NCBI RefSeq assembly: GCF_029855045.1
Contig: NZ_CP123228.1
Coordinates: 6,448,001 to 6,512,000, forward strand
DNA: 64,000 bases
Reading direction: 5' to 3'
Source of the DNA: Piscinibacter sp. XHJ-5
GTDB lineage: Bacteria; Pseudomonadota; Gammaproteobacteria; Burkholderiales; Burkholderiaceae_C
The translations under genes were made by a program, and so were the position numbers. Positions 47,546-58,281 of this stretch are shown piece by piece (the stretch's first letter is position 1; the number at the start of each line of letters is the position of its first letter). The notes beneath the pieces were generated by a model that worked only from the letters and a program-made list of their open reading frames with translations, ran no database searches and had not been told where the DNA came from.

Positions 47546-48223
47546 TCAGAGCTGCACGAACTGCATCTGCGTGCCGGCCAGCTCGATCACGTCGCCGTTC
47601 TTGAGCTGCACGGTTTCGCCGGTCAGGGGATTGCCGTTGACCGTGGGCCTCGCGGCCCCCTCGACATGCGCGAAAACGTAGCCGCCCGGGCGCTTGGTGA
47701 TGGAGGCGACCTGCACGCCGGGCTTGCCGACGGTGGTGACGACCTTGGTGAGGTTCACCTCTCGCCCCGCTGCCGCGCCGTTGAGCACGCGGATGGAGGC
47801 AGGAACCACCGTCGATCCGAGCGCCCCGAAACCGGAGTTGCCGAATCCGCCGGTCGGGGCGTAGCCGACCGACGATGGGGCCGCCGGCGGTGTGGCGCCC
47901 GGCTTCATGATCATGGTTTTTTCGTAGTCGCTGCCGTCTTCGACGAGGAACTTGATCTTGTACTTGCCGATCTCGACCGTGTCGTTGTGGGTCAGCAGCT
48001 GCTTCTTGACGGCCTTGCCGTTGATGTAGGTGCCGTTGGTGCTGTTCAGGTCTTCGATGAAGACGTCGGCGCCCATCATCTGCAGCACCGCGTGTTCGCC
48101 GCTCACGGCCAGGTTGTCGATGACGATGTCGTTGTACGGGCGGCGTCCGAGGGTCGTCTTGTCCTTGGTGATCTGTACCTCCTTGATCACCACCCCATCG
48201 AGCGATACGACCAATTTGCCCAT
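47546..48223 (-). CDS. FHA domain protein
   Basis: The 225-residue protein has an N-terminal forkhead-associated domain that binds phosphothreonine: LGRRPYNDIVIDN, SGEHAVLQ and DLNSTNGTYINGK (about 26-100). A Pro/Gly-rich linker leads to a second, degenerate FHA-like domain (VTTVGKPGVQVASITKRPGG ... TVNGNPLTGETVQLKNGDVIEL). It is last in a minus-strand group after a PP2C phosphatase and a Ser/Thr kinase, so it is the probable phospho-reader of that pathway. Confidence 0.92.
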   Translation of the reverse strand: MGKLVVSLDGVVIKEVQITKDKTTLGRRPYNDIVIDNLAVSGEHAVLQMMGADVFIEDLNSTNGTYINGKAVKKQLLTHNDTVEIGKYKIKFLVEDGSDYEKTMIMKPGATPPAAPSSVGYAPTGGFGNSGFGALGSTVVPASIRVLNGAAAGREVNLTKVVTTVGKPGVQVASITKRPGGYVFAHVEGAARPTVNGNPLTGETVQLKNGDVIELAGTQMQFVQL

Positions 48224-48308
48224 TCGTTGACCTCTGTAATCGTGTCTCTTGTGTCACCGCCCCGATCTGCGCCGGGACGGTCGCTTCGCTCGTGTCTGCG
48301 GCGCTGCC

Positions 48309-49091
48309 CTACCTTCTGAAGGGCCACCACGAGCGTGTCGGACCGCTGGAGCCGCGCACTCTTGCGAGTATCACCGAAATATTGTCCTTGCCGCCGGCAT
48401 CATTGGCCGCGTCGATCAGCGCGCCTGCCGCCTCCTCGAGCGAGTCGCAGCCCTGCAACAGCTGGGCGATGGTTTCGTCGTCGAGCATGTCCGACAGGCC
48501 GTCCGAGCACAGCAGGTACATGTCGCCGGGCATGAGGTCGTGCAGGTGCGTCTCGAGCAGCACGGTGTCCTCGACGCCGACCGCGCGGGTCACCAGATTC
48601 TTGTTGGCCGAGAACGCCGCCTGCTCGGCCGTGATGAGTCCGGCGTCGATCTGCTCCTGCAGCAACGAGTGATCGTGCGTGATCTGCTGCAGCCTGCCGG
48701 CGCGCAGCCTGTAGCCGCGCGAATCGCCGACGTGACCCATCAGCAGGCGGCCATCGCGGAACACGCCGACCACCAGCGTGGTGCCCATGCCGGCGTACTG
48801 CGGATTCGAATTGGCGGCGTTGAAGATGGCGCGGTTGGCGTTGTCCACGCAGATGTCCATGGCGCGCCGCACGTCGGTATCGGACGCGGTCGAGGAGGCT
48901 TCCTGCAGCCAGCGTCCGAGCTCGGTCTTGATGAACGAGGTTGCCATGCCGCTGGCGACTTCGCCAGCGTTGTAGCCGCCCATGCCGTCGGCCAGCACGA
49001 TCAGTGCGGAAGGTTCGTCGACCGCCACCGAATCCTCGTTGTTGTTGCGAGCACGCCCCGTGTCGGTGGCGCAGAAGAACTCGAAACTCAT
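48309..49091 (-). CDS. PP2C-family Ser/Thr protein phosphatase
   Basis: The protein is 260 residues from ATG 49091. It has the PP2C metal-binding motifs ATDTGRARNNNEDS, VLADGMGGYNAGEVAS, GHVGDSRGYRL and LLCSDGLSDM ... GGKDNISVIL. It should reverse phosphorylation by the kinase encoded just upstream. Kinase, phosphatase and FHA protein together form a standard bacterial phospho-Ser/Thr circuit. Confidence 0.95.
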   Translation of the reverse strand: MSFEFFCATDTGRARNNNEDSVAVDEPSALIVLADGMGGYNAGEVASGMATSFIKTELGRWLQEASSTASDTDVRRAMDICVDNANRAIFNAANSNPQYAGMGTTLVVGVFRDGRLLMGHVGDSRGYRLRAGRLQQITHDHSLLQEQIDAGLITAEQAAFSANKNLVTRAVGVEDTVLLETHLHDLMPGDMYLLCSDGLSDMLDDETIAQLLQGCDSLEEAAGALIDAANDAGGKDNISVILARVRGSSGPTRSWWPFRR

Positions 49092-49141
49092 GGTGGCTGG
49101 ACAGTGGCGGTGGGCGGCCGGACGTTGCAACGCATCCGCGA

Positions 49142-50464
<1,323 letters not shown>

Positions 50465-50491
50465 GCCTGTGCACGTTAGCACAGGCTTTTT
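50465..50491 (+). terminator. Perfect hairpin with T-run abutting the kinase start codon
   Basis: GCCTGTGC / GCACAGGC with a 6-base loop is followed by TTTTT on the plus strand. In that direction it looks like an intrinsic terminator, but no plus-strand gene precedes it. On the minus strand the same hairpin ends exactly where the kinase ATG begins. Confidence 0.5.
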
Positions 50492-50555
50492 CGGCGGACG
50501 GGCGTTCTTTCGAGGGGGACGCGCGGGCGGCGAGCCCCCGCCCGCGCGTGTGCCG

Positions 50556-51005
50556 TCAGTCGGCCAAGGTCAACACCGCGCTGAGGCCGGTGGTGATCGC
50601 GACCGGCGCAGCCCAGCGGCTGGTGTTGCTCGCCGGCTGCCCTGTCGCGATCGGCTCGTCCGTCTTGCCGATCTGCGGCCGGCGCGCGTCGAGCAGGCGA
50701 ACACCGCCCAGGCGGGTCTCGATCCGCGCCGACAGCTCGACGAGCGGCCGCTTGGCAATGAGCTTCTCGACAACGGTGCCGGGCTGCCCCTTCAGGTCGG
50801 GCTCGATCTGCGCGAACACCTCGGCGGCCCATCGCTCTCGCCATTGCTGGCGCGCGGTGTTGGACACCCAGCGGCCGATGTGGCGCGTCAGCGTCGGTGG
50901 GCAGGCGACCAGGACCCAATGCGTGGCCGACGCGCCCGCGAGCATCGGCTGCAGGATGTGGCGCGCATGCTCCGCATCGTTCAAAAATACGGCGATCTTT
51001 TCCAT
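50556..51005 (-). CDS. Hypothetical protein in a TerC-linked unit
   Basis: This 149-residue protein has no transmembrane segment and no family I can name with confidence. The first half looks alpha/beta (EKIAVFLNDAEHARHILQPML ... WVLVACPPTLTRHIGRWV), and the second ends with a small hydrophobic stretch, AAPVAITTGLSAVLTLAD. It follows the terC gene by 33 bases, so the two may be co-transcribed and share the upstream Mn2+ riboswitch. Confidence 0.7.
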   Translation of the reverse strand: MEKIAVFLNDAEHARHILQPMLAGASATHWVLVACPPTLTRHIGRWVSNTARQQWRERWAAEVFAQIEPDLKGQPGTVVEKLIAKRPLVELSARIETRLGGVRLLDARRPQIGKTDEPIATGQPASNTSRWAAPVAITTGLSAVLTLAD

Positions 51006-51038
51006 CGTGATCTCCTGGTGAGGAAAGCGTTGCGGGGC

Positions 51039-51734
51039 TCAGGTCGCCGACGGCGGCGGCGGCTCCTGGTGGTGGCGGTGGGCAGCCCACCATCCGGCGG
51101 CCAGCACGCCGACGATCAGCACGGCATACGTGGCGACGCGGCTGACGGTGCTCGGGTCGTAGATGCCGTCCAGCAGCGGTTCGCTGACGATCATGTGGGC
51201 CGCGGTGTAGGCAAGCACTGCCGCGCCGGCGTAGGTGATGATGGGAAAGCGCTCGACGAGCTTGAGGACCAGCGTGCTGCCCCAGACAACGATGGGCACG
51301 CTGATCAGCAGGCCGATGACGACGAGGTCGAAAGCGCCGTGCGCGGCGCCGGCCACGCCCAGCACGTTGTCCACGCCCATCAGCGCATCCGCGACGACGA
51401 TGGTCTTCATCGCGCCGAGGAACGTGTTGGCATGGGGGTGCAGCACGTCGTCGGTGTCCGAGGGCAGCAGCAGCTTGTAGGCGATCCACACCAGGCCTAG
51501 CCCGCCGACGAGCATCAGGCCCGGGATCTTCAGCAGCCAGACGACGCCGACGGTCATCAGCGAGCGCACGACGACGGCGCCTATCGTGCCCCAGATGATC
51601 GCCCGCTTCTGCAAGTGGGCCGGAAGGTTGCGCGCGGCCAGCGCGATGACGATGGCGTTGTCGCCTGCCAGCACCAGGTCGATCAGGACGATGGCGAGCA
51701 AGGCCGACAGCCAGGCGGTAGAGAAGAGTTCCAT
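51039..51734 (-). CDS. TerC family membrane protein (probable metal exporter)
   Basis: The 231-residue protein has about seven membrane helices and two TerC-type motifs: VLAGDNAIVIALAARNLP near the N-terminus and VVADALMGVDNVLGVAGAA in the second half, with the paired conserved aspartates. Relatives (Alx, MeeF/MeeY) export Mn2+, some to metallate secreted enzymes. A yybP-ykoY Mn2+ riboswitch directly upstream supports this role. Confidence 0.9.
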   Translation of the reverse strand: MELFSTAWLSALLAIVLIDLVLAGDNAIVIALAARNLPAHLQKRAIIWGTIGAVVVRSLMTVGVVWLLKIPGLMLVGGLGLVWIAYKLLLPSDTDDVLHPHANTFLGAMKTIVVADALMGVDNVLGVAGAAHGAFDLVVIGLLISVPIVVWGSTLVLKLVERFPIITYAGAAVLAYTAAHMIVSEPLLDGIYDPSTVSRVATYAVLIVGVLAAGWWAAHRHHQEPPPPSAT

Positions 51735-51799
51735 GCGGTCTCCATGAGCGGTTGCACGACGAACGGTGCAAGTCGCAGAGATCGCAGGAACGTGTTGCG

Positions 51800-51990
51800 C
51801 GGGGGGCGCCTTCGAGCCTGCCGACTAATGCGGCTTGCATCGAAGGTCTTGCTCGGCTGTAGTGCCTTGTTGTCGCCCAGGAGACCGGAAGCTTTCGCTA
51901 CGTAGTGACGGCCTGCTGAAACATTCGCGTCGCTCGCTGGAGGCGGGACGACGGTCGGGTCGAGCTACTCCCCTTCTTGCCGAGGAGTAT
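51800..51990 (-). promoter_or_regulatory. yybP-ykoY-type manganese riboswitch
   Basis: On the minus strand, AAGGGGAGTAGCTCG (51975 to 51961) is the hallmark 5' loop of this riboswitch, and about 50 bases further CCGTCACTACGTAGCG (51911 downward) matches the second conserved loop. Further on, a CCTTCGA / TCGAAGG stem (51846 to 51809) could be the expression platform before the terC start at 51734. These RNAs bind Mn2+ and switch on export genes. Confidence 0.78.
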
Positions 51991-52022
51991 ACCGACCCCC
52001 CTCGCGGTGGGGATACGGGTTC

Positions 52023-52727
52023 CTACGTGGCTGCCCGGTCGGATGCGTTGCGGGCGGCTCGTGCCCGCCGGTTCATCCACACCCCGACACCGACGACGAG
52101 CGCGGCCCCGATGGCGCCGGCGAAATTGACCACCTCGTGCGTGATCCCGGGAAAGCGCTCCGTCATCGCAGGATCGGTGAAGAGCATCTCGCCAGCCAGG
52201 AATCCGAGCAGCGCGGCGCCCGCGGTGATGATGATCGGAAAGCGCTCCATGACCTTCAGCAGCAGCGTGCTCCCGAAGATGATCAGCGGGATGCTGATGG
52301 CCAGACCGATCACCAGCAGCGGCGTGTTGCCCTTGGCGGCGGCAGCCACCGCAAGCACGTTGTCGAGGCTCATGACCAGGTCGGCGACGAGAATGGTGCG
52401 AATTGCCGCCACCATGCCGCCGTCGGCGTTGTGGCCGTTCTCCTCGCCGTCGTCTTCGCTGAGCAGCTGGACGCCGATGTAGAGCAGCAGCAGGCCGCCG
52501 ACGATCTTCAGGTACGGCCAGCGCAGCATTTCGACCGCGATCAGCGTGAGCACGATTCGCATGACGATGGCAGCCGCACTGCCCCAGAAGATGGCCTTCT
52601 TCTGCTGGTGCGGCGGCAGCGACCGCGCCGCCAGAGCGATGACGACCGCGTTGTCGCCGGACAGGACGATGTTCGCGAGGATGATCGAGCCGAGCGCGGC
52701 CCAGAAGGCGCCTGTCGTGAGGTCCAT
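52023..52727 (-). CDS. TerC family membrane protein (second copy)
   Basis: The 234-residue protein is a paralogue of the TerC protein encoded downstream, with the same motifs: VLSGDNAVVIALAARSLPP and LVADLVMSLDNVLAVAAAA. It has about seven helices. I see no riboswitch signature in the ~140 bases between sucD and this gene, so the tandem copies may be regulated differently. Substrate, probably Mn2+, is inferred from family and neighbour. Confidence 0.9.
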   Translation of the reverse strand: MDLTTGAFWAALGSIILANIVLSGDNAVVIALAARSLPPHQQKKAIFWGSAAAIVMRIVLTLIAVEMLRWPYLKIVGGLLLLYIGVQLLSEDDGEENGHNADGGMVAAIRTILVADLVMSLDNVLAVAAAAKGNTPLLVIGLAISIPLIIFGSTLLLKVMERFPIIITAGAALLGFLAGEMLFTDPAMTERFPGITHEVVNFAGAIGAALVVGVGVWMNRRARAARNASDRAAT

Positions 52728-52755
52728 TGGCGATGCCCGCTTGTTGGAGGGGATA

Positions 52756-52777
52756 GGGAGGTCCGTTGGGTCCTCCC
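52756..52777. terminator. Imperfect hairpin after sucD
   Basis: GGGAGG-T-CC / GG-T-CCTCCC forms a stem with one mismatch and a small loop, about 95 bases beyond sucD on its strand and ahead of the terC gene. No T-run follows, so termination is uncertain. Confidence 0.33.
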
Positions 52778-52869
52778 TTATCGAGCTGACAGGATTCTAG
52801 GCAGACGGCCCCGGCAGGAACGTTCGTGATACTACGGACGCAGCGCCACGGCCCGGACGCGGGAAGGTC

Positions 52870-53763
52870 CTACAGCAGGCCCTTGAGCAGCTTGCCCATC
52901 TCGGATGGGTTGCGCGTGACGGTGAAGCCGCACTCCTCCATGATCTCGAGCTTGGCGTCGGCCGTGTCGGCGCCGCCGGAGATCAGCGCGCCGGCATGGC
53001 CCATGCGCTTGCCCGGGGGCGCCGTCACCCCGGCGATGAAGCCCACGATGGGCTTCTTCATGTGGTCCTTGCACCAGCGCGCAGCATCCGCCTCGTCCGG
53101 CCCGCCGATCTCGCCGATCATGATCACGGCGTCGGTGTCGGGGTCGTCGTTGAACATCTTCATCACGTCGATGTGCTTGAGCCCGTTGATCGGGTCGCCG
53201 CCGATTCCGACCGCGCTCGACTGGCCCAGGCCGATCTCGGTGAGCTGCGCCACCGCTTCGTAGGTCAGCGTGCCGGAGCGCGAGACCACGCCGATGCGGC
53301 CCTTCTTGTGGATGTGGCCCGGCATGATGCCGATCTTGATCTCGTCGGGCGTGATGAGGCCGGGGCAGTTGGGACCGAGCAGCAGCGTCTTCTTGCCGCC
53401 CTGGGCCTCCTTGACCTTCATCTTGTTGCGCACTTCGAGCATGTCCTTGATCGGAATGCCCTCGGTGATGCAGATGGCCAGGTCGAGGTCGGCTTCCACC
53501 GCCTCCCAGATGGCCGCGGCAGCGCCCGCCGGCGGCACGTAGATCACGCTGACGGTGGCGCCGGTGTTCTTCGCGGCTTCCTTGACGCTGGCGAAGATGG
53601 GAATGCCCTCGAAGGCTTCGCCCGCCTTCTTGGGGTTCACGCCGGCAACGAAGCAGTTCTTGCCGTTGGCGTAGTCGCGGCACATGCGGGTGTGGAACTG
53701 GCCCGTCTTGCCGGTGATGCCTTGCGTGATGACCTTGGTGTCTTTGTCGATGAGGATGGACAT
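52870..53763 (-). CDS. sucD: Succinyl-CoA synthetase alpha subunit
   Basis: This 297-residue TCA-cycle enzyme, with SucC, interconverts succinyl-CoA and succinate with ATP/GTP synthesis. The CoA-binding N-terminus has [13 protein letters not shown] and [27 protein letters not shown] follows in the middle. The phospho-histidine loop is [16 protein letters not shown]. It follows sucC by 29 bases on the same strand. Confidence 0.97.
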   Translation of the reverse strand: MSILIDKDTKVITQGITGKTGQFHTRMCRDYANGKNCFVAGVNPKKAGEAFEGIPIFASVKEAAKNTGATVSVIYVPPAGAAAAIWEAVEADLDLAICITEGIPIKDMLEVRNKMKVKEAQGGKKTLLLGPNCPGLITPDEIKIGIMPGHIHKKGRIGVVSRSGTLTYEAVAQLTEIGLGQSSAVGIGGDPINGLKHIDVMKMFNDDPDTDAVIMIGEIGGPDEADAARWCKDHMKKPIVGFIAGVTAPPGKRMGHAGALISGGADTADAKLEIMEECGFTVTRNPSEMGKLLKGLL

Positions 53764-53792
53764 GGTGAATCTCTTTCAGGCAAGGCGTGGGG

Positions 53793-54956
53793 TCAGGACT
53801 TGAGGGTGGCCATCACTTTTTGCGCCGCCTCGGCCATCGAGTCGGCGCTGATGATGGGCAGGCCCGACTCGGCGAGCATCTTCTTGCCCAGGTCCTCGTT
53901 GGTGCCCTTCATGCGCACCACCAGCGGCACGCTCAGGTTGACCGCCTTGCATGCGGCGATGACGCCTTCGGCGATCGTGTCGCAGCGCATGATGCCGCCG
54001 AAGATGTTGACCAGGATGGCCTTGACCTTGGGGCTGGCCAGCATGATCTTGAAGGCCTCGGTGACCTTCTCCGCGGTGGCGCCGCCGCCCACGTCGAGGA
54101 AGTTGGCCGGCTCGCCGCCGAACAGCTTGATGGTGTCCATCGTCGCCATCGCCAGGCCCGCGCCGTTGACCAGGCAGCCGATGTTGCCGTCGAGCTGGAT
54201 GTAGGCCAGGTCGAACTTGCTCGCCTCGATCTCGGCCGGGTCCTCTTCATCGAGGTCGCGGTAGGCGACGATCTCGGGATGACGGAACAGGGCGTTGGAA
54301 TCGAAGTTGAACTTCGCGTCCAGCGCCTTGATGCTGCCGCTGCCTTCGAGAATCAGCGGGTTGATCTCGGCCAGCGATGCATCGGTGGCCATGTAGCAGG
54401 CATACAGCTTCTTGAACACGTCGACCGCCTGGGCCTGCGAGGCGTCCGGCACGCCGATGCCCTTGGCCAGCTCGAGCCCCTGCGCGTCGCTCATCCCGGT
54501 CAACGGGTCGATGAAGACCTTGATGATCTTCTCGGGCGTCGCATGGGCCACTTCCTCGATGTCCATGCCGCCTTCGCTCGAGGCCATCATCGCCACCTTC
54601 TGCGTCGCGCGATCGGTCACCGCGGCGACGTAGTACTCCTTCTTGATGTCCGCGCCTTCCTCGATCAGCAGGCGGCGCACCTTCTGGCCTTCGGGGCCGG
54701 TCTGGTGCGTCTTCAGCTGCATGCCGAGGATCTCGCCGGACAGCTTCTTCACGTCGTCCAGCGAGCGCGCGAGCTTGACGCCGCCGCCCTTGCCGCGTCC
54801 GCCGGCGTGGATCTGCGCCTTCACGACCCAGACCGGACCGCCCAGCTTTTGCGCAGCCTCGCTGGCCTCGTGCACGCTGAACGCGGGGTAGCCGCGCGGC
54901 ACCGGCACGCCGAACTGGCGCAGGATTTCCTTGCCTTGGTACTCATGGATCTTCAT
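53793..54956 (-). CDS. sucC: Succinyl-CoA synthetase beta subunit
   Basis: The protein is 387 residues from ATG 54956, matching the usual length (388 in E. coli). It starts with [20 protein letters not shown]. The ATP-grasp domain shows [20 protein letters not shown], and the ligase domain has [15 protein letters not shown]. It is the first gene of the sucCD operon. Confidence 0.98.
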   Translation of the reverse strand: MKIHEYQGKEILRQFGVPVPRGYPAFSVHEASEAAQKLGGPVWVVKAQIHAGGRGKGGGVKLARSLDDVKKLSGEILGMQLKTHQTGPEGQKVRRLLIEEGADIKKEYYVAAVTDRATQKVAMMASSEGGMDIEEVAHATPEKIIKVFIDPLTGMSDAQGLELAKGIGVPDASQAQAVDVFKKLYACYMATDASLAEINPLILEGSGSIKALDAKFNFDSNALFRHPEIVAYRDLDEEDPAEIEASKFDLAYIQLDGNIGCLVNGAGLAMATMDTIKLFGGEPANFLDVGGGATAEKVTEAFKIMLASPKVKAILVNIFGGIMRCDTIAEGVIAACKAVNLSVPLVVRMKGTNEDLGKKMLAESGLPIISADSMAEAAQKVMATLKS

Positions 54957-55000
54957 AGCGACTCTCTGGAGAGTTTGGAAAACGGTCGGCCCTGGCGGCC

Positions 55001-55573
55001 TCAGCGGGGATTGTCGGCCGGCGCGGCGCGGTGCCAGCGCGGAAAATACTGACGCACGACTTCGCCGTCGGCGCGCAGGGCGTGGCAGCGGTCGATCTGG
55101 AAGGGCGGCTCGCCGGAGGCACCACCCTCGCGGGTGTCGATCACTTCGCCGGCCATCGCCTGGATGACGGCGGTGGGCAGCACCTGCGTCAGCTCGGTGA
55201 GATGGGTGCAACCTTGCACCCCGCGCAACCGCTCCAGGACCTTGAGGCGAAACCCCCGCAGCAGATTGAGACCGACCAGCGCGGCATAGGCGTCGCCGTG
55301 GTGCTCGCAATGTCCGGGATACGGCATCCACAACGTGTCCGACCCGGCCTCGAGGATGTCGAGCTGTTCGTTGATCACGAGGCGCAGCAGCATGTCGTGG
55401 ATGGGATCCCCGGCGCGGCGCGTGCTGCCTACGGTCATCGCGACGTCGCGTGTCTTGACATCGATGAGCCGGGCGTCCACCTCCCAGAGGCCGTTGCCGC
55501 GCGCAAACACTTGCACGTCGAGGCTGCGGCGGTGTTTGAGCTGGCGCTCGGGCGCGGCGGTGGGCAGTGCCAT
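55001..55573 (-). CDS. DUF2889 family protein
   Basis: This 190-residue protein matches the DUF2889 plan common in betaproteobacteria: [29 protein letters not shown], then a helical part with GCTHLTEL and a C-terminal [21 protein letters not shown]. Biochemical function is unknown. It lies between recX and sucC, as in many Burkholderiales. Confidence 0.9.
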   Translation of the reverse strand: MALPTAAPERQLKHRRSLDVQVFARGNGLWEVDARLIDVKTRDVAMTVGSTRRAGDPIHDMLLRLVINEQLDILEAGSDTLWMPYPGHCEHHGDAYAALVGLNLLRGFRLKVLERLRGVQGCTHLTELTQVLPTAVIQAMAGEVIDTREGGASGEPPFQIDRCHALRADGEVVRQYFPRWHRAAPADNPR

Positions 55574-55744
55574 CGGAGAGATCGCGGGCGGGCCGGGAAT
55601 GATGGGTTTGCCGGCAGCAGAACCGACCGCGCCCGGGGCAGGCGCGAACTTCTACCGGCAGCCGCGCAATGTAACATGCTGCTCCGCGTCAAAGCTGACG
55701 CCGCGGGGAGCAGCCCGCCGCCGGAGCCCTGCCGCGATCGCGAA

Positions 55745-56323
55745 TCAAATCTCTTCGTCGCCCTGGCTTCCCGCGTTGCGCATCACCCGGCTGATGACTG
55801 CGGCCGAAAAGCCGCGTTGCGCCAAGAAGCGCGACTGTCGCGCGCGCTCGGCTGCATCGGCAGGCAGCGTGCCGAACTTGCGACGCCAGACGTCCGTGGC
55901 TCGCTCCAGCTCGCTGTCCCGCAGCGTTTGCGCCGCTTCCGGCGACAGGCTCACACCGTGCTGCGCCAACTCCTGGCGGATGCGCACGTTTCCGTAGCGG
56001 GATGCACGCGCGTGCACGCGGCTCTCGACGAAGCGCTCGTCGCTGAGGTAGCGCTGCCCGCGCAGCCAATCGATGACCGCGTCGACCCGGGCCAGCGCAT
56101 CGTCGGCCGTTGCGTCGTCGCCTTCGTCGCTCGCCCCGGCGCACGGGCGACCCTCAGTGGCACTGGCCGCGTTGCGGGCCGTTTCGGCCCGTGCGTGGCG
56201 CAGAAGCTTGCGTCGCAGTTCCCCGGCGCTGTGTTCGCGCTGCGCCAGCAGGGCCAGCGCGCGACCCTTCAGCGACAGCGGCGTACGCCTCGTGCGAGCG
56301 CCGGCGCCAGCACCTGCGGCCAT
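55745..56323 (-). CDS. recX: Regulatory protein RecX
   Basis: The 192-residue protein binds RecA filaments and restrains strand exchange. It has the three-helix RecX repeats: LALLAQREHSAGELRRKLL, YLSDERFVESRVHARASRYG, IRQELAQHGV and FLAQRGFSAAVISRVM. An acidic insert (~residues 50-75) is longer than usual. It follows recA by 26 bases and is probably transcribed with it. Confidence 0.93.
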   Translation of the reverse strand: MAAGAGAGARTRRTPLSLKGRALALLAQREHSAGELRRKLLRHARAETARNAASATEGRPCAGASDEGDDATADDALARVDAVIDWLRGQRYLSDERFVESRVHARASRYGNVRIRQELAQHGVSLSPEAAQTLRDSELERATDVWRRKFGTLPADAAERARQSRFLAQRGFSAAVISRVMRNAGSQGDEEI

Positions 56324-56349
56324 GCTGCCCGGCGCCGCGAATGCGGCGC

Positions 56350-57438
56350 CTACTCCTTGGCTGCCTTGCCGCGCGCGGGCTTGGCCTCGGCTTCACCCGC
56401 CTCGGCCGCTTCGCCGGCGGCGCGCAGCGGGATGCCGAGTTCTTCGCGCACCTTGTTCTCGATTTCTACGGCGAGCTCCGGGTTCTCGCGCAGGAACTCG
56501 CGTGCGTTGTCCTTGCCCTGGCCGATCTTCTCCCCCTGATAGGCATACCAGGCACCGCTCTTCTCGAGCACCCTGGCTTCGACGCCCATGTCGATGATTT
56601 CGCCTTCGCGGCTGATGCCTTCACCGTAGAGGATGTCGAACTCTGCGGTCTTGAACGGAGGCGAGACCTTGTTCTTGACGACCTTGACCTTGGTCTCGTT
56701 GCCGATGACCTCCTCGCCCTTCTTGATGCTGCCGATGCGGCGGATGTCCAGCCGCACCGAGGCATAGAACTTCAGCGCATTGCCGCCGGTGGTGGTTTCG
56801 GGCGAACCGAACATCACGCCGATCTTCATGCGGATCTGGTTGATGAAGATGACCATGGTGTTGGTCTTCTTGATCGTGCCGGTGAGCTTGCGCAGCGCCT
56901 GGCTCATGAGCCGGGCTTGCAGGCCCGGGAGTGCGTCGCCCATTTCGCCTTCGATTTCGGCCTTGGGCGTGAGCGCGGCGACCGAGTCGATGACCACCAG
57001 GTCGACCGAGCCGGAGCGCACCAGGGCATCGACGATCTCGAGCGCCTGCTCGCCGGTGTCGGGCTGCGAGATCAGCAGCTCCTGCAGGTTCACGCCGAGC
57101 TTCTGCGCGTACTGCACATCGAGCGCATGCTCGGCGTCGATGAAGGCGCAAGTGCCGCCCAGCTTCTGCATTTCGGCGACGACCTGCAGCGTGAGCGTGG
57201 TCTTGCCGCTGGACTCGGGGCCGTAGATTTCGACGACGCGCCCGCGCGGCAGTCCGCCGACGCCCAACGCGATGTCGAGACCCAGTGATCCGGTGGAGAC
57301 GACTTCGATGTCCTCGATGACCTCGCCTTCGCCGAGGCGCATGATCGAGCCCTTGCCGAACTGCTTTTCTATTTGCGCCAGCGCCGCCTGCAAGGCCTTG
57401 GCTTTTTCGGTGTTCAGGGCTTTGACGGGTGCGTCCAT
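56350..57438 (-). CDS. recA: Recombinase RecA
   Basis: The protein is 362 residues from ATG 57438, preceded by GGAGGAAT; an ATG at 57450 is less well placed. RecA forms filaments on single-stranded DNA for recombination and LexA cleavage. Walker A is [15 protein letters not shown]; other signatures are [20 protein letters not shown] and [17 protein letters not shown]. The C-terminus is acidic then Ala/Lys-rich. A LexA box lies 38 bases upstream. Confidence 0.99.
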   Translation of the reverse strand: MDAPVKALNTEKAKALQAALAQIEKQFGKGSIMRLGEGEVIEDIEVVSTGSLGLDIALGVGGLPRGRVVEIYGPESSGKTTLTLQVVAEMQKLGGTCAFIDAEHALDVQYAQKLGVNLQELLISQPDTGEQALEIVDALVRSGSVDLVVIDSVAALTPKAEIEGEMGDALPGLQARLMSQALRKLTGTIKKTNTMVIFINQIRMKIGVMFGSPETTTGGNALKFYASVRLDIRRIGSIKKGEEVIGNETKVKVVKNKVSPPFKTAEFDILYGEGISREGEIIDMGVEARVLEKSGAWYAYQGEKIGQGKDNAREFLRENPELAVEIENKVREELGIPLRAAGEAAEAGEAEAKPARGKAAKE

Positions 57439-57475
57439 CGATTCCTCCAAAAAGTTGGGCGCATTATCTCAAAAG

Positions 57476-57491
57476 CTGGATATTTGTACAG
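57476..57491 (-). promoter_or_regulatory. LexA (SOS) box of recA
   Basis: On the minus strand the 16-mer CTGTACAAATATCCAG fits the CTGT-N8-ACAG LexA consensus with one half-site mismatch (CCAG). It is 38 bases from the recA start, where a repressor would block the promoter. Confidence 0.85.
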
Positions 57492-57588
57492 TGATTCGAA
57501 GACGTGCTTATTGGGGTATGTCGTGACCCGGCATCCCTCTTTGCAGCACGCGCCAAACCTAGAATGAAAACGCTGTGGAGACAACGCC

Positions 57589-58260
57589 ATGCGCATCCTG
57601 ATCGCCGAAGATGATCAAGTGCTCGCCGACGGCCTGCTGCGGTCGCTGCGCAACGCCGGCTACGCGGTCGATCAGGTGGGAAGCGGCAGCGAAGCCGATG
57701 CCGCGCTCGCCGCTCATGAATTCGACCTGGTGATCCTCGACCTCGGGCTGCCCAAGATCCATGGTCTGGAGGTGCTGCGCAAGCTGCGCGCGCGCGGCTC
57801 GGCGGTGCCGGTGCTGATCCTCACCGCCGCCGACAGCATCGAGCAGCGCGTGAAGGGACTCGACCTGGGCGCCGACGACTACATGGCCAAGCCGTTCTCG
57901 CTGCAGGAGCTCGAGGCGCGCGTGCGCGCTTTGACGCGCCGCGGGCTCGGCACGGCTTCCACCGTCATCAAGCACGGCCCGCTCACCTTCGACGCGACCG
58001 GCCGCGTGGCCTACATCAACGACCAGATGATCGAGCTGTCGGCGCGCGAGCTGAGCCTGCTCGAGGTCCTGCTGCAGCGCTCGGGGCGCCTGGTCAGCAA
58101 GGACCAGCTCGTCGAGCGCCTTTGCGAATGGGGCGAAGAGGTCAGCAACAACGCGATCGAGGTGTACATCCACCGGTTGCGCAAGAAGATCGAGCAGGGG
58201 CCGGTGCGGATCGCGACGGTGCGCGGCCTCGGGTACTGCCTGGAAAAGATCTCCAGCTAG
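57589..58260 (+). CDS. OmpR-family response regulator (QseB/TctD-like)
   Basis: The 223-residue protein is a receiver domain plus winged helix. The acidic pocket is IAEDD with the phospho-acceptor Asp in LVILDLGLPKIHG, and the conserved Lys is in DDYMAKPFSLQEL. The DNA-binding domain includes LSARELSLLEVLLQR and NAIEVYIHRLRKKI ... VRGLGYCL. It is followed 21 bases later by its cognate histidine kinase gene. The signal is unknown; the paralogues govern tricarboxylate uptake or quorum/motility responses. Confidence 0.95.
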   Translation: MRILIAEDDQVLADGLLRSLRNAGYAVDQVGSGSEADAALAAHEFDLVILDLGLPKIHGLEVLRKLRARGSAVPVLILTAADSIEQRVKGLDLGADDYMAKPFSLQELEARVRALTRRGLGTASTVIKHGPLTFDATGRVAYINDQMIELSARELSLLEVLLQRSGRLVSKDQLVERLCEWGEEVSNNAIEVYIHRLRKKIEQGPVRIATVRGLGYCLEKISS

Positions 58261-58281
58261 GCGCGCGGCTATCCTCGCGCC

